This document shows positions 9,049 through 23,603 of a stretch of DNA of 64,000 nt, piece after piece. The notes under the pieces were generated by a model. The model was given only the letters and a program-made list of their open reading frames with translations, was not told the DNA's origin and searched no databases. The translations under genes were made by a program, and so were the position numbers. The stretch's first letter is position 1; each line of letters opens with the position of its first letter. Origin of the DNA: Mycolicibacterium sp. GF69 (GTDB lineage: Bacteria > Actinomycetota > Actinomycetes > Mycobacteriales > Mycobacteriaceae); contig NZ_QMEW01000001.1 in NCBI RefSeq assembly GCF_003284965.1, forward strand, positions 124,001 through 188,000, in the 5' to 3' direction.

Positions 9049-10562
9049 GAGGCAAGCGGATGACGGACGCGTAGGTCGCGGGTCGGTATGCCGTTTGGTC
9101 CGCCCTGATCTTGGGCGTAGATGCCGACCGCGTACGCCACGCCGGCCCCGTGGATTCTCAGCGCGTCGCGGTCGATGTGGCCCAAGTCGTCGGACTCTTT
9201 GTGGTAGTTGGGGTCGAACGCCTTGCCGGCATCGCCGCCCCACATCTCGGCTTGTCCGGGGGACATCTCGGCCTCGGCGCCCGAGAAGGTACCACCGGCT
9301 GGAATTCCGGCGAGCGTGAACGCGTCATAGTCGGATCGGCCGTCGAAAGTCGTGTCCTGCGCGGGCTTTCCGGCCGCATCGAGGTAGGCGACCAGTGTGC
9401 GCTCCACGCCGGCCGAACCCTCGGGCACCCGACTGACGGCGCCGTCGGCATCGGGCGGCAGAGACTGGTTGCCGTCGTAGGTGAAGTAACCGGGGTTGGG
9501 CGAGGCAACCATGTCGTAGTTGAGATACATCGAGATGTCCTTGAGCGCCTCGATATCCAACGACTTCAGGTAGTTGTTCGATCCGAGCAACCCGACCTCC
9601 TCAGCGCCCCAGAAGCCGAACCGTACCGCGTTCGCGACGTCGGGGGAACCACCCAGTTGCAACGCGGACTCCAGGACCGCCGCCACGCCGGATCCGTTGT
9701 CATTGATGCCCGGCCCCTCCGGGACGCTGTCCAGGTGCGCGCCGGCCATTACGACGTTGTGGGTGTCGCCCGTCTTGGTCTGCGCGATGACGTTGCGGGT
9801 GCGTTCCTTGCGCACACCGGCGTTGAGTTTGAGGTCGACGGCGCCCGGGTCGGCTCGCAGCCGCTCACCGTCGGCCTTGGTGACGCTGACGACGGGGATC
9901 TTCACCTCCGTCTCTTCGCCGAGGGTGCCGCCCATTTCGTCGCCGTCCTCGTTGTTGGCGACGATCAGCGCCACCGCGCCGCGTTCGGCGGCCGCCCGTT
10001 CCTTGTCGGAGAACGGGCACGTGCCGCGGTCGACGAGCACGATCGCGCCCTCGACGGGCAAGCCGTCGTAGTCGGAGACCGTGCATCCCGGGGTCTCCTC
10101 GACGCGGGCGGGTACCAGCGGACCCGATACGCCGCCGGGCGGCGTGCCGATCGTGAAGTTCAGCGCCCTGGCCTTGACGCCGGCACCGCCGACGGTCAGC
10201 GAAGGTTCGTCGGCGAACGGCAGGCGCACCTCGAACTCCGGTGTCTGTACGTTGAATCCCTTGTCGCGCAGTGTGTTAGCTACATAGTCGACGCTGGCGT
10301 CGTAACCCGGTGTGCCCAGCGCCCGGTTGCCGTCGTTCTCGTCGGCGATCTGCTGCAGCCGGTTCAGATGCGCATACATGGCGTCGGCGGAGGTTCGTCG
10401 CGCGAGCGATCCGGCGAACTCCACTGCCGCCGGCGAAACCCCCGCCTGCGTGGTGGGCGGCTGGACGGTCGGCTGCTGATCCCCGTCGCGGCCGCATCCG
10501 CCGAGCACCACCGCGGCAGCGGACAACAACACGATCGCTTTCGACACCCTTGTGTGGCTCAT
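9045..10562 (-). CDS. lpqL: LpqL-type lipoprotein aminopeptidase (M28)
   Basis: A 505 aa lipoprotein with lipobox LGGC (Cys23), a PA domain (about 140-245) and an M28 zinc peptidase domain. The full metal set is present: His276, Asp278, Asp288, Glu321/Glu322, Asp350 and His454. It probably trims peptides at the cell surface. A TAACGT hexamer (10571-10576) lies 8 nt upstream of the ATG, so it likely has its own leaderless promoter despite following the thi genes. M. tuberculosis has lpqL in the same place, next to thiG; the second copy downstream looks like a duplication. Confidence 0.88.
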   Translation of the reverse strand: MSHTRVSKAIVLLSAAAVVLGGCGRDGDQQPTVQPPTTQAGVSPAAVEFAGSLARRTSADAMYAHLNRLQQIADENDGNRALGTPGYDASVDYVANTLRDKGFNVQTPEFEVRLPFADEPSLTVGGAGVKARALNFTIGTPPGGVSGPLVPARVEETPGCTVSDYDGLPVEGAIVLVDRGTCPFSDKERAAAERGAVALIVANNEDGDEMGGTLGEETEVKIPVVSVTKADGERLRADPGAVDLKLNAGVRKERTRNVIAQTKTGDTHNVVMAGAHLDSVPEGPGINDNGSGVAAVLESALQLGGSPDVANAVRFGFWGAEEVGLLGSNNYLKSLDIEALKDISMYLNYDMVASPNPGYFTYDGNQSLPPDADGAVSRVPEGSAGVERTLVAYLDAAGKPAQDTTFDGRSDYDAFTLAGIPAGGTFSGAEAEMSPGQAEMWGGDAGKAFDPNYHKESDDLGHIDRDALRIHGAGVAYAVGIYAQDQGGPNGIPTRDLRVRHPLAS

Positions 10563-10589
10563 CGCCCACTACGTTAGCGTCGCCGGACG

Positions 10590-12334
<1,745 letters not shown>

Positions 12335-12338
<4 letters not shown>

Positions 12339-13348
12339 CGAATTGCTCCAACCGTGAGTTCGAGTTCGGCCGCGATCCGCTCGGCGGTCCACGGCGCGAG
12401 GAGAAAACCGTTGCGCCCGTGGCCGGCTGCGACCAGTGTGCGCTCATCGAGGCGTTCGACGAGCGGCAGCCCGTCCGGGGTCATCGGGCGCAGACCGGCG
12501 GCGCATTCGGCGAGTTCGTACTCGCCCAGCGCGGGCATCACCGCGCAGGCGTCGTCGAGGAGGTCCCGCACTCCGGTCACCGCCGGCGCGGTGTCGCGGC
12601 CGTGTTCGTACTGCGTCGCGCCGACGACGACCCCGTCGGCGCGGGGCACCAGATACACCTGCCTACCGTGCACTCGGGCCCGTACGACCCGCTGCGGCAC
12701 GGGCATGCAGCCGCGGCGCCACCGCAACCGCAACACCTCACCCTTGACCGGCCGGATCGGCAGGTCGGGCCAGAGTTTCGGCGCGTCGATGCCGTTGGCG
12801 ATCACCACGGTGTCCGCCTGCGCGTCGGCGAGGTCGGCAACGGGCGGCGCCCAGTGCACGCCGAGCCGCTCACACACCTGGCCCAGCGCCTGCACTACCG
12901 CGCGATTGTCCACGGCCAGTTCGGTTTCCGCGCGAAAGCCGTGCCGGATGCCTTGCGCCAGCAGTGGTTCGACGTCCCGGGCCGACGATGTCATCGTCAC
13001 CGGGTGCCCCTGCGCCGCCAGCCACTCGCCCACCGTCCGCAGGTCGGCCGCGTCGGCTCGGTCGACGGCGACCACCAACGATTCGCGCGCGGTCACCACC
13101 TCGTCGGGCAGGCCCTCGAGGAACCCGCCGTGCCACAGGTGCAGGGACTCCAACCCGAGTTGCAGCAACTTCTCCTCGCCGGGCCAGCCCTCGCTGTGCG
13201 GGGCGAGCATGCCGCCCGCGACCCACGAGGCGCCGCGCTCGTCGGTGCGGTGCACTCGGACGTCCCAGCCGGCCAGCAGCGCGCGCCGCGCCACCGCCAG
13301 CCCGATGACGCCGCCCCCGATGACGGCCAGACTTGCCTTGGTCAACAT
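12335..13348 (-). CDS. thiO: Glycine oxidase ThiO
   Basis: A 337 aa FAD-dependent oxidase that turns glycine into dehydroglycine for thiazole synthesis. The dinucleotide motif GGGVIGL sits near the N-terminus (about 11-17) and the C-terminal GHGRNGFLLAP segment is typical of the DAO family. It is the first gene after a TPP riboswitch. The Shine-Dalgarno-like GGGAGG touches the ATG with no spacer (13349-13354). Initiation may therefore use the next codon, TTG, or be riboswitch-specialised. Confidence 0.94.
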
Positions 13349-13351
13349 CCT

Positions 13352-13440
13352 CCCTTCGCCGGCATGACCCGGATCAGGTGCGACGGTAAGGGCAGGTTCG
13401 CATGCCCACTCTCAGCCCCCGGTCCCGGGACTCCCGCGTT
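13352..13440 (-). promoter_or_regulatory. TPP riboswitch (thi box) controlling thiO-thiS-thiG
   Basis: Read on the minus strand, the leader has the thi-box landmarks in order: GGGGCTGAGAGTG, then ACCTGATCCGGGTCATGCCGG, then GCGAAGGGAGG just before the thiO ATG. These form the pyrimidine- and pyrophosphate-sensing helices of the THI element. The last helix contains the ribosome-binding sequence, so TPP most likely blocks translation initiation. Outer limits are approximate by a few bases. Confidence 0.95.
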
Positions 13441-13496
13441 CGTCATCCCACAGTACCGTTGCCCGTCCGTCGGCGACGAGCCGCTAGCGTCGCGGT

Positions 13497-14168
13497 GTGC
13501 ACCAACCCCGGGAACGTTTGGCCGCCGCGTCGCTGTACCTGTGTACCGATGCCCGGCGCGAGCGCGGCGACCTCGCGGAGTTCGCCGAAGCCGCGTTGGC
13601 CGGCGGCGTCGACCTCATCCAGCTGCGGGACAAGGCGTCGCCGGGCGAACGGCGGTTCGGGCCGCTGGAAGCCCGGCAGGAACTCGAGGCTCTCGAGGTG
13701 CTCGCCGACGCCGTCCGTCGCCACGACGCGTTGCTGGCGGTCAACGATCGCGCCGACATCGCCCTGGCTGCCGGCGCTGACGTGCTCCACCTGGGCCAGG
13801 ACGACCTCCCGCTGGCGATGGCGCGCGACATCATCGGCGCCCGCCCGGTGATCGGCCGGTCCACCCACGACGCCGATCAGGTCGCCGCAGCGGTGGCCGA
13901 GCCGGTCGACTACTTCTGCGTCGGGCCCTGTTGGCCCACCCCGACCAAACCGGGGCGTCCGGCGCCCGGCCTCGACCTCGTCCGCCACGCCGCCGAACGC
14001 GGTGGCGACAAACCGTGGTTCGCGATCGGCGGGATCGACGCGGACCGGTTGCCGGAGGTGCTGGCCGCGGGCGCGCGCCGCATCGTCGTCGTGCGGGCGA
14101 TCACCGCGGCCGAGGATCCCCGCACCGCGGCCGCCCAGTTGAAGGCGGTGCTCAGAGCTGCCGGTTGA
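13497..14168 (+). CDS. thiE: Thiamine phosphate synthase ThiE
   Basis: A 223 aa TIM-barrel enzyme joining HMP-PP and thiazole phosphate. Visible motifs are QLRDK, the VNDRADIA segment, GQDD and the C-terminal AIGGID phosphate site. A TAGCGT hexamer (13485-13490) ends 6 nt before the GTG, supporting this start and a leaderless mRNA. It diverges from the thiO operon, and the riboswitch serves the other strand only. Its last 17 bases overlap the tail of mutT3. Confidence 0.94.
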   Translation: MHQPRERLAAASLYLCTDARRERGDLAEFAEAALAGGVDLIQLRDKASPGERRFGPLEARQELEALEVLADAVRRHDALLAVNDRADIALAAGADVLHLGQDDLPLAMARDIIGARPVIGRSTHDADQVAAAVAEPVDYFCVGPCWPTPTKPGRPAPGLDLVRHAAERGGDKPWFAIGGIDADRLPEVLAAGARRIVVVRAITAAEDPRTAAAQLKAVLRAAG

Positions 14169-14652
14169 CCAGCAGCGGGATCGACGCGAACTCGTCGCGC
14201 AGCCGCTGCCAGCTGGCGGCGAACCCGGGATGTAGCGGCAACTTCGCGACGTCGTCGACGGCCACCCAGCGCAGTTCGGCGCTCTCCCGGTTCGGGACGG
14301 TGTGCAACATCTCGGGAGCGTCGGCGATGACCGTGCTGTAGGTCCAGCTGATCGCGCCGGCCGCGACGGCCTTGGTCTCCACCACCATGCGCACCGTCAG
14401 CTGGTCGCCGGGCAGCCCGGCTTCTTCGTGGGCCTCCCGGATGGCCGCCTGCTCCGCGGTCTCATGGCTGTCGCGTGCGCCGCCGGGCAGGCCCCAGGTG
14501 TCGCCCTGGTGGCTCCACGCCGCCCGATGCTGGAGCAGCACCACAGTTGCGCCGTCGTGACCGGGCGCTCGCAGCAGCAGTCCGGCCGCACCATACCTAC
14601 CCCAGTAGGCCTGGCCTTCGGACACCACCCATCCGTCACCGTCGCCACGCAC
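14152..14652 (-). CDS. mutT3: NUDIX hydrolase, MutT3 type
   Basis: A 166 aa NUDIX protein with an intact Nudix box, [21 protein letters not shown](AG), whose Glu residues bind Mg. It is expected to hydrolyse a nucleoside diphosphate derivative, perhaps an oxidised dGTP as proposed for MutT homologues. The GTG start is preceded by TATTGT with a 6-nt gap, matching a leaderless promoter. It diverges from glnX. The neighbourhood (thiE, glnX) is the M. tuberculosis Rv0412c-Rv0414c order as I recall it. Confidence 0.88.
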   Translation of the reverse strand: MRGDGDGWVVSEGQAYWGRYGAAGLLLRAPGHDGATVVLLQHRAAWSHQGDTWGLPGGARDSHETAEQAAIREAHEEAGLPGDQLTVRMVVETKAVAAGAISWTYSTVIADAPEMLHTVPNRESAELRWVAVDDVAKLPLHPGFAASWQRLRDEFASIPLLVNRQL

Positions 14653-14762
14653 GCCTCAACAATAGGGCGGCCCTGCCTGCCGGAAACTCTTAGACTTCTT
14701 TCATACAGTGAGAGCGGTCGAAACGACGAGCGGGAAGCGATGCTGATGAGGTCCGCGCACAC

Positions 14763-16081
14763 GTGACTGTGGAACTGGCGCACCCGTCGACGGAGCCGCT
14801 CGCATCGCGGTCACCGGCAACACCTTCGCGCCAACGCTGGTGGTTCCTGTGGACCACGCCCGGGCGCATCCTGACCATCGGGGTGGTGCTGTCGGCGCTC
14901 GTCATCGCCAGTGCGTTCGCCACTTCGACCACGATCAACGACCGCCAGCAGGCGCTGACCACGGTGCTCAACCACACCGAACCGCTGTCGTTCGCCGCCG
15001 GACAGCTCTACACGACGCTGTCGGTGGCGGATGCGGCCGCGGCGACGGCGTTCATCGCAGGCGCCGAACCGCGCGACGTGCGGCACCGCTACGAACAGGC
15101 GATCACGGACGCGTCGGTCGCCGTGACGCGTGCGTCCAGCGGGCTCACCGATGAAGATCTGTTGCAGTTGCTCGGGCGGGTCAACGCCGAGCTGTCGGTG
15201 TACACGGGTCTGGTCGAGACCGCACGCACCAACAACCGGGCGGGTAACCCGGTCGGTTCGTCATACCTGTCCGAAGCGTCCGGGTTGATGCAGACCAAGA
15301 TCCTGCCCGGCGCGCAGCAGCTATACGAGGCAACCTCGGCGCAGGTGGACGCCGAGACCAGTGCCTCCACCCGGATTCCCGGTCCGGTCATCTTGGTCGT
15401 GCTGGCCACGCTGCTGTTCGGCGTGTTCGCCAACCGGTGGCTGGCCCGACGCACTCGCAGACGGGTGAACATCGGCTTCGTCGCCGGTGGCCTGGCGGTG
15501 CTGGTCATGCTGATCTGGGTGGGCACGGCGCTGGTCATCTCCACCACCGACAGCCGCAGCGCCAAGGAGACCGCCGCCGAGTCCCTCAAAACCGTCACCA
15601 ACCTGGCCATCACCGCGCAGCAGGCGCGCGCCGACGAGACGCTCTCGCTGATCCGGCGCGGCGACGAGACGGTGCGCAAGGAGTCGTACTACCAGCGCAT
15701 CGACACGATGCAGCAACAGCTTTCGGACTACCTGGCCCGCGACGACGCGATCGACAAGACCGATCTGGCCGAAGCCGAACAACTGTTGAAGCGGTGGCGC
15801 GCCGCCGACGACCGGATCAACGCCTACATCAACGTGGGCAACTACCAGGCCGCCACGCAGGTGGCGCTGGGCACCGGGGATGACGATTCCACTCCGGCGT
15901 TCAACAAGCTCGACGAGGCATTGAGCAAAGGCATCGAGGAGAGCCGCAGCCAGCTGCGCAATGACATCGTCAACGCCCACCGGGTGTTGTCCGGCGCGAC
16001 CGTGGGGGCCGCGGTGCTCAGCGTCGTGGCGGCCGTCGCGGTGGCGTTGGGGCTGTGGCCACGACTGAGCGAGTATCGGTG

Positions 16082-16082
<1 letters not shown>
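14763..16082 (+). CDS. glnX: GlnX, membrane sensor linking GlnH to PknG
   Basis: A 439 aa protein with four membrane segments (about 34-54, 206-224, 236-260 and 411-431), so two extracytoplasmic helical domains of about 150 residues each. In mycobacteria the product of this position (Rv0412c) has been reported to relay amino-acid binding by GlnH to the kinase PknG. The following genes overlap it by one base (TGATG). The start is a GTG at 14763. No kinase or phosphatase motif of its own is visible. Confidence 0.88.
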
Positions 16083-19305
<3,223 letters not shown>

Positions 19306-19591
19306 AAAAGCGCATCGAGGCAAATCTGCACACTTCCCGCAATGGCGAGGGTGTAGGGCCTACGGAGCCACTGGCCGATAACAGCAAATCGCAGCGCGCG
19401 AGGCGAGGCGTTACGGCGTCGGCCCATATCGTCAAACCCAATGGTCAGGACGCGAAATCCGTAGTAATCTGCATCACAGGTTGAGGTCACAGCCGACCGC
19501 AGGGTTTTCGGGGGTCGAACCCCTAAGGCGTGGCGTCAAGGCGCGAACGCTCCCGCGGTTTTAGATTGCATCTCGACAACAGGAGTGCGCC
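19306..19591. other. Intergenic region between pknG and the STAS gene
   Basis: A span of 286 bases without a supported gene. It contains a 13-base GGGG-TCGAA-CCCC hairpin word at 19511-19523, and a TAGATT hexamer at 19562-19567 that could be a -10 for the STAS gene. Reading frames here are short and have no ribosome-binding sites. I see no tRNA or recognisable small RNA. Confidence 0.5.
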
Positions 19592-20038
19592 GTGTCCGCT
19601 GTAGGAACCTGCCGAGTGTTCCGACCTGATCCGCGCTCGTTCGATCAGTGCGAACACCACCACCGCGCCAGCTTCTCCGCGTCTCATCAGAACGGTTCGA
19701 CGGTGCTCGTGACGGCAGACGGCGAAATCGATGCCACCAACAGCCGCGCTCTGGCCACCTACGTGGAAGGGCAGATCGCCGGGACGCGGCGCCTGCTCGT
19801 CGATCTTCGGCTTGTCGACTTCTTCGGCACGTCCGGATTCGCCGCCCTGCACTACATCAACGTGATCTGCGCGCGGAACGGAATCGACTGGGAGGTGCGC
19901 TGCGGCCGGCAGGTCCGCCGACTGCTCGCCATCTGCGACCCCGGGGGTGAGCTGCCGCTGGAGAAGCCGCGCTCACTGCTCGACGAGGTACGTACAGGCG
20001 CGGGCGATCGCCAGCTCCTCATCAGTGGGAACAACTAG
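19592..20038 (+). CDS. STAS-domain protein (anti-sigma factor antagonist-like)
   Basis: A 148 aa protein whose core (about 35-125) is a STAS domain. The expected phosphoacceptor Ser81 lies in DFFGTSG (76-82). Such proteins bind anti-sigma kinases and free an alternative sigma factor; mycobacteria have several partners for SigF. The GTG has a good ribosome site (CAGGAG at 19579-19584). No sigma or anti-sigma gene is adjacent. The last 66 bases overlap the tail of ackA on the other strand. Confidence 0.85.
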   Translation: MSAVGTCRVFRPDPRSFDQCEHHHRASFSASHQNGSTVLVTADGEIDATNSRALATYVEGQIAGTRRLLVDLRLVDFFGTSGFAALHYINVICARNGIDWEVRCGRQVRRLLAICDPGGELPLEKPRSLLDEVRTGAGDRQLLISGNN

Positions 20039-21127
20039 CACCGTCGTCGGAGAACTGTCGGCCGAAATCCGCCGGATCGTCTTCTCGGGACTCTCGTTGA
20101 GCTGCTCATCGAGTTCGATGCCCAGCGGCGCCATCCCGGTCAGCGCGTCACGGCGCACCGCCGCGTCGTTTTCCCCCACCCCCGCGGTGAACACGATGAC
20201 ATCGGCGGAGCCCAGCAGCGCCAGGTAGGCGCCGATGTACTTACGCAGCCGGTGGATGTAGACGTCGTAGGCCAATTGCGCTGCCTGCCGCTCTGTTTCG
20301 GGCGCGGATTCGATGCGCTGGTGCAGCACCCGGAAATCGATCTCACCGCCGAGCCCGCGCACGCCGGAGCGGCGGTTGAGCATCTCCTCGATGTCCTCGA
20401 CGCTCATGTTCGCGGTGCGCCACAAATAGATCAGCAGACCGGGATCGATGTCACCGGACCGGGTGCCCATCACCAGCCCCTCCATCGGGGTCAGCCCCAT
20501 GGAGGTGTCCACTGGTCGTCCACCGACGATGGCCGAGGCCGAGGCGCCGTTGCCCAGGTGCAGCACGATCTGGCGCACCGAGTCCAGCGGAAGCCCCAGG
20601 AACGCGGCGGCCTGTTCGCTGACGTACTGATGCGACGTGCCGTGAAAGCCGTAGCGGCGGATCTGCCACTGCGCCGCAACGTCACGGTCGATCGCATACG
20701 TCGCGGCGGCGGGCGGAAGATCGTGGAAGAACGCCGTGTCGAAGACGGCCACGTGGGGCAGGTCGGGCAGCGCCTTGCGCGCCTCCTCGATACCCAGCAG
20801 CGCCGGCGGGTTGTGCAGCGGCGCGAGGGCGGACAGTTCGTCGATCTTGGCGATCAACGCGTCGTCGATCAGTGTCGGCCGATAGATGTCCGGTCCACCG
20901 TGCACCACCCGGTGCCCGACGGCGACGAGGTCGAGCGTGTCGAGTCGCTGCCCCGACTCGGCCATCTGGTCGAACGCCGACTGCAACGCTTCGGCGTGGT
21001 CGCGGACCTGGCCCTCACCGATTCGCTCGACAATGCCGTCCACCACCATCGTCTCCGAATCCGGTTCGATGACAGCGAATTTGAGCGACGATGAGCCCGA
21101 GTTGAGCACCAGCACACTGCGGGCCAT
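19973..21127 (-). CDS. ackA: Acetate kinase
   Basis: A 384 aa ASKHA-fold kinase interconverting acetyl phosphate and acetate with [11 protein letters not shown] is at the N-terminus (9-16), GHRVVHGG and FHGTSH carry substrate residues, and [10 protein letters not shown] is a later signature. The ATG overlaps the pta stop by one base (TGATG), so pta-ackA is one operon. The stop lies 66 bases inside the convergent STAS gene, an unusually long 3-prime overlap. Confidence 0.96.
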   Translation of the reverse strand: MARSVLVLNSGSSSLKFAVIEPDSETMVVDGIVERIGEGQVRDHAEALQSAFDQMAESGQRLDTLDLVAVGHRVVHGGPDIYRPTLIDDALIAKIDELSALAPLHNPPALLGIEEARKALPDLPHVAVFDTAFFHDLPPAAATYAIDRDVAAQWQIRRYGFHGTSHQYVSEQAAAFLGLPLDSVRQIVLHLGNGASASAIVGGRPVDTSMGLTPMEGLVMGTRSGDIDPGLLIYLWRTANMSVEDIEEMLNRRSGVRGLGGEIDFRVLHQRIESAPETERQAAQLAYDVYIHRLRKYIGAYLALLGSADVIVFTAGVGENDAAVRRDALTGMAPLGIELDEQLNESPEKTIRRISADSSPTTVLVVPTDEELAIARACTYLVEQ

Positions 21128-23232
21128 CAGAGCGTCTGCGCCTGGATCGCGGTGATTGCCACCGTGTTGACGATGTCTTCCACCAAAGCTCCCCGCGAGA
21201 GGTCGTTGACCGGTTTCTTCAACCCCTGCAGCACCGGACCGATCGCGATCGCACCGGCGCTACGCTGCACCGCCTTGTAGGTGTTGTTGCCGGTGTTGAG
21301 GTCCGGGAAGATGAGCACCGTCGCCCGGCCGGCGACCTTGGACTCGGGCATCTTCGACTCGGCCACCGAGGGTTCGACCGCGGCGTCGTACTGGATCGGG
21401 CCGTCGACCAGTAGCTCGGGCTCACGCTCGATGACCAATTCAGTTGCAGCTCTTACTTTCTCGACATCAGCACCCGATCCGCTGGTACCGGTGGAGTAGG
21501 ACAGCATTGCGACCCGCGGTTCGATGCCGAAGCTGGCTGCGGTGCGCGCCGAGGAGATGGCGATGTCGGCCAGCTGCTCCGCGGTGGGATCCGGAACGAT
21601 GGCGCAGTCACCGTAGGCCAGCACCCGGTCGGCCAGACACATCAGGAAGATGCTGGACACTGTGGATACGTCGGGCAACGTCTTGATGATCTCGAAGGCC
21701 GGCCGCACCGTGTGGGCGGTGGTGTGGCGCGCGCCGGAGACCATGCCGTCGACCATGTCGTTGTGCACCAGCATGGTGCCGAAGTAGGAGACGTCATGGA
21801 TGATCTCGCGGGCCTGCTCGACGGTGACGCCCTTGTGCTTGCGCAGTTCGGCGTACTGTTCGGCGAACTTGTCGCAGAGCTCACTGGTCTGCGGGTTGAG
21901 CACCGTGGCGCCGGTGAGGTCGACGCCCAACTCCGCTGCCCGGGAACGGACTTGCGGTTCATCACCGAGAATCGTCAGTTCGGCGACACCGCGGTACAGC
22001 AGTCGGCCTGCGGCGGTCAGGATGCGGTCGTCGTCCCCCTCCGGCAGCACGATGTGCTTACGGTCAGAGCGCGCCCATCCCAGTAGCTGGTGGGTGAACA
22101 TCTGCGGCGTGACCACGGCAGGGATCGGGATCGCCAGCTGTGCAAGAAGATCCGCGATGTCGACGTGGGTCTCCATCAGGGCCACCGCCGTATCGATCTT
22201 GCGCACGGAGTTCACCGTCACGCGACCGCGCGCCGACGCCACCCTGCTCGCGGTCTCGAAGGTTCGGAATCCGGTCGCGATGATCGGCAGCCGCAGCCCC
22301 AACCCCGACACCAGCGCCGAGATCGCTGGATGCAGTTCCAGTCCACCGTTGAGGATGATGCAGGAGAGCGACGGAAAGCCCTCGGCGGCATGGGCACTGG
22401 CCAACGCGAGTACGACGTCGGATCGGTCACCTGCGGCGATGACGGCCACACCTTCGGAGAGTCGCTCGAGTACGCGTTCGGCGGTCATTCCCGCGACCAT
22501 CAGATCCATCGCCTCGCGCGACAACAGCGCCGGGTCGCCGCTGAGCAACGTGCCCTCGACGGCCTCCTGCAGCTCGGCGACCGATGCGGCGACCAGCAGT
22601 GGCTCTTCGGGGAGCGCATAGCACTTGGGTCCGTGACCTTTCAGCGCGTCGACGACCGCGGACAGCTGATCGGGATCGCAGCGGTTCGCGACGACCGCTG
22701 CGGTGTGTGCGTGCTGGGCGGTGATCTCGCCGAGACACACGTCGACGATGTGGGCGACCTGCTCCGGGCTGCGGCCTTTGGCCTTGACGGCCAGCACCAC
22801 CGGGGCGCCGAGGTTGGCGGCGATCCGCGCGTTGGTCGACAGCTCACTGGGGGCGGCGACGTCGGTGTAGTCGCTGCCGACGATCAGCACCGCGTCACAG
22901 CGATCGGCCACCAGGTGGTAGCGGTCGACGATCTCGGCCAGCGCCGCGTCGGGATCGTCATGGAGCTGCTCGTAGCCGACGCCCACGCAGTCGTCGTAGG
23001 ACAGGTCGGCCGAGCTGTGGTCGAGCAGCAGTTCGAGGATGTAGTCGCGGTCCTCGCCGAGCCGGGTGATCGGCCGGAAGACGCCGACTCTGGCGACGGT
23101 GGCCGTCAATCGGTGCAGGATTCCCAGGGCGATGGTGGATTTGCCGGTGTCGCCTTCGGGGGACGCCACGTAGACGGCGGATGAGCGCTCGCGCGAAGAC
23201 CCTGAGGTAGATGAGCGCTCGCGCGAAGACAC
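21127..23232 (-). CDS. pta: Phosphate acetyltransferase
   Basis: A 701 aa long-type Pta. The N-terminal P-loop domain (PEGDTGKST at about 24-32), a DRTGG-like middle domain and the catalytic PTA_PTB domain from about residue 375 are all present. It makes acetyl phosphate from acetyl-CoA. The GTG at 23232 is the only start upstream of the conserved P-loop and has TAGGCT with a 7-nt gap. The N-terminus contains a duplicated SSRERSS unit from a 30-base tandem repeat that shorter homologues lack. Confidence 0.94.
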   Translation of the reverse strand: MSSRERSSTSGSSRERSSAVYVASPEGDTGKSTIALGILHRLTATVARVGVFRPITRLGEDRDYILELLLDHSSADLSYDDCVGVGYEQLHDDPDAALAEIVDRYHLVADRCDAVLIVGSDYTDVAAPSELSTNARIAANLGAPVVLAVKAKGRSPEQVAHIVDVCLGEITAQHAHTAAVVANRCDPDQLSAVVDALKGHGPKCYALPEEPLLVAASVAELQEAVEGTLLSGDPALLSREAMDLMVAGMTAERVLERLSEGVAVIAAGDRSDVVLALASAHAAEGFPSLSCIILNGGLELHPAISALVSGLGLRLPIIATGFRTFETASRVASARGRVTVNSVRKIDTAVALMETHVDIADLLAQLAIPIPAVVTPQMFTHQLLGWARSDRKHIVLPEGDDDRILTAAGRLLYRGVAELTILGDEPQVRSRAAELGVDLTGATVLNPQTSELCDKFAEQYAELRKHKGVTVEQAREIIHDVSYFGTMLVHNDMVDGMVSGARHTTAHTVRPAFEIIKTLPDVSTVSSIFLMCLADRVLAYGDCAIVPDPTAEQLADIAISSARTAASFGIEPRVAMLSYSTGTSGSGADVEKVRAATELVIEREPELLVDGPIQYDAAVEPSVAESKMPESKVAGRATVLIFPDLNTGNNTYKAVQRSAGAIAIGPVLQGLKKPVNDLSRGALVEDIVNTVAITAIQAQTL
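23180..23230. repeat. 21-bp direct repeat inside the pta start region
   Basis: GATGAGCGCTCGCGCGAAGAC occurs at 23180-23200 and again at 23210-23230 (written with one extra base for clarity of limits), a period of 30 bases. On the coding strand it adds ten codons and yields two SSRERSS units at the Pta N-terminus. It looks like a recent in-frame duplication or an inserted repeat word. Confidence 0.75.
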
Positions 23233-23279
23233 GGGGGCCAGCCTATGACAACCCTCGGCGGACAGTTCACTCCAGGCCG

Positions 23280-23540
23280 CGGCAGTTCGTGATCACCAGT
23301 GATTACGACTTCACCGCCACGCTGAACCGGCCGTGGGACTTCGGCGTGCAGTACATCGTTGCGATCAATCCGACGATCAGCAACGCCGATGCACTGAACC
23401 TGCGCTACCCGACACTGTGGCAGGACGGCGCAGGTCTCGGGACGCTGGTGCATTCGGTTTACGGCGCGACGGGCGACGAACGGTTCCGGATCTATCGCAC
23501 GACGGGGCGTCCGGCTGCCGTGCGGCCGGCGTCACCGTGA
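23280..23540 (+). pseudogene. Remnant of a membrane glycosyltransferase-like protein, C-terminal end
   Basis: The open frame resembles the extracytoplasmic C-terminal end of the large mycobacterial GT39/dolichol-type membrane proteins. It has a QFVITSDYDF segment, LNRPWDFGVQYIV, then RYPTLW..GAGL..LV and RFRIYRTTGR near the end. No membrane region, start codon or ribosome site precedes it, and upstream lies pta. It is therefore probably the 3-prime stump of a deleted gene. Family assignment is from memory of the motif pattern and is moderate. Confidence 0.5.
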
Positions 23541-23546
23541 ATGCGA

Positions 23547-23571
23547 GAGCACCGAACCGTCGCCGGTGCTC
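23547..23571. terminator. Hairpin between the gene remnant and fgd
   Basis: GAGCACCG-N9-CGGTGCTC is a perfect 8-bp stem, located 32 bases beyond the stop codon of fgd (minus strand) and just after the stop of the remnant. There is no T-tract, which is usual for mycobacterial terminators. Confidence 0.5.
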
Positions 23572-23603
23572 GAATCATATTGTGCCGATGTGGTTTCGGC
23601 TGG

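Noticed and set aside
19505..19530. tRNA T-arm-like word GGGG-TCGAA-CCCC
   Set aside because: No acceptor, D or anticodon arm can be drawn around it on either strand; it is at most a small hairpin.
20252..21094. 280-codon plus-strand frame over ackA
   Set aside because: Antisense of ackA, no supporting motif.
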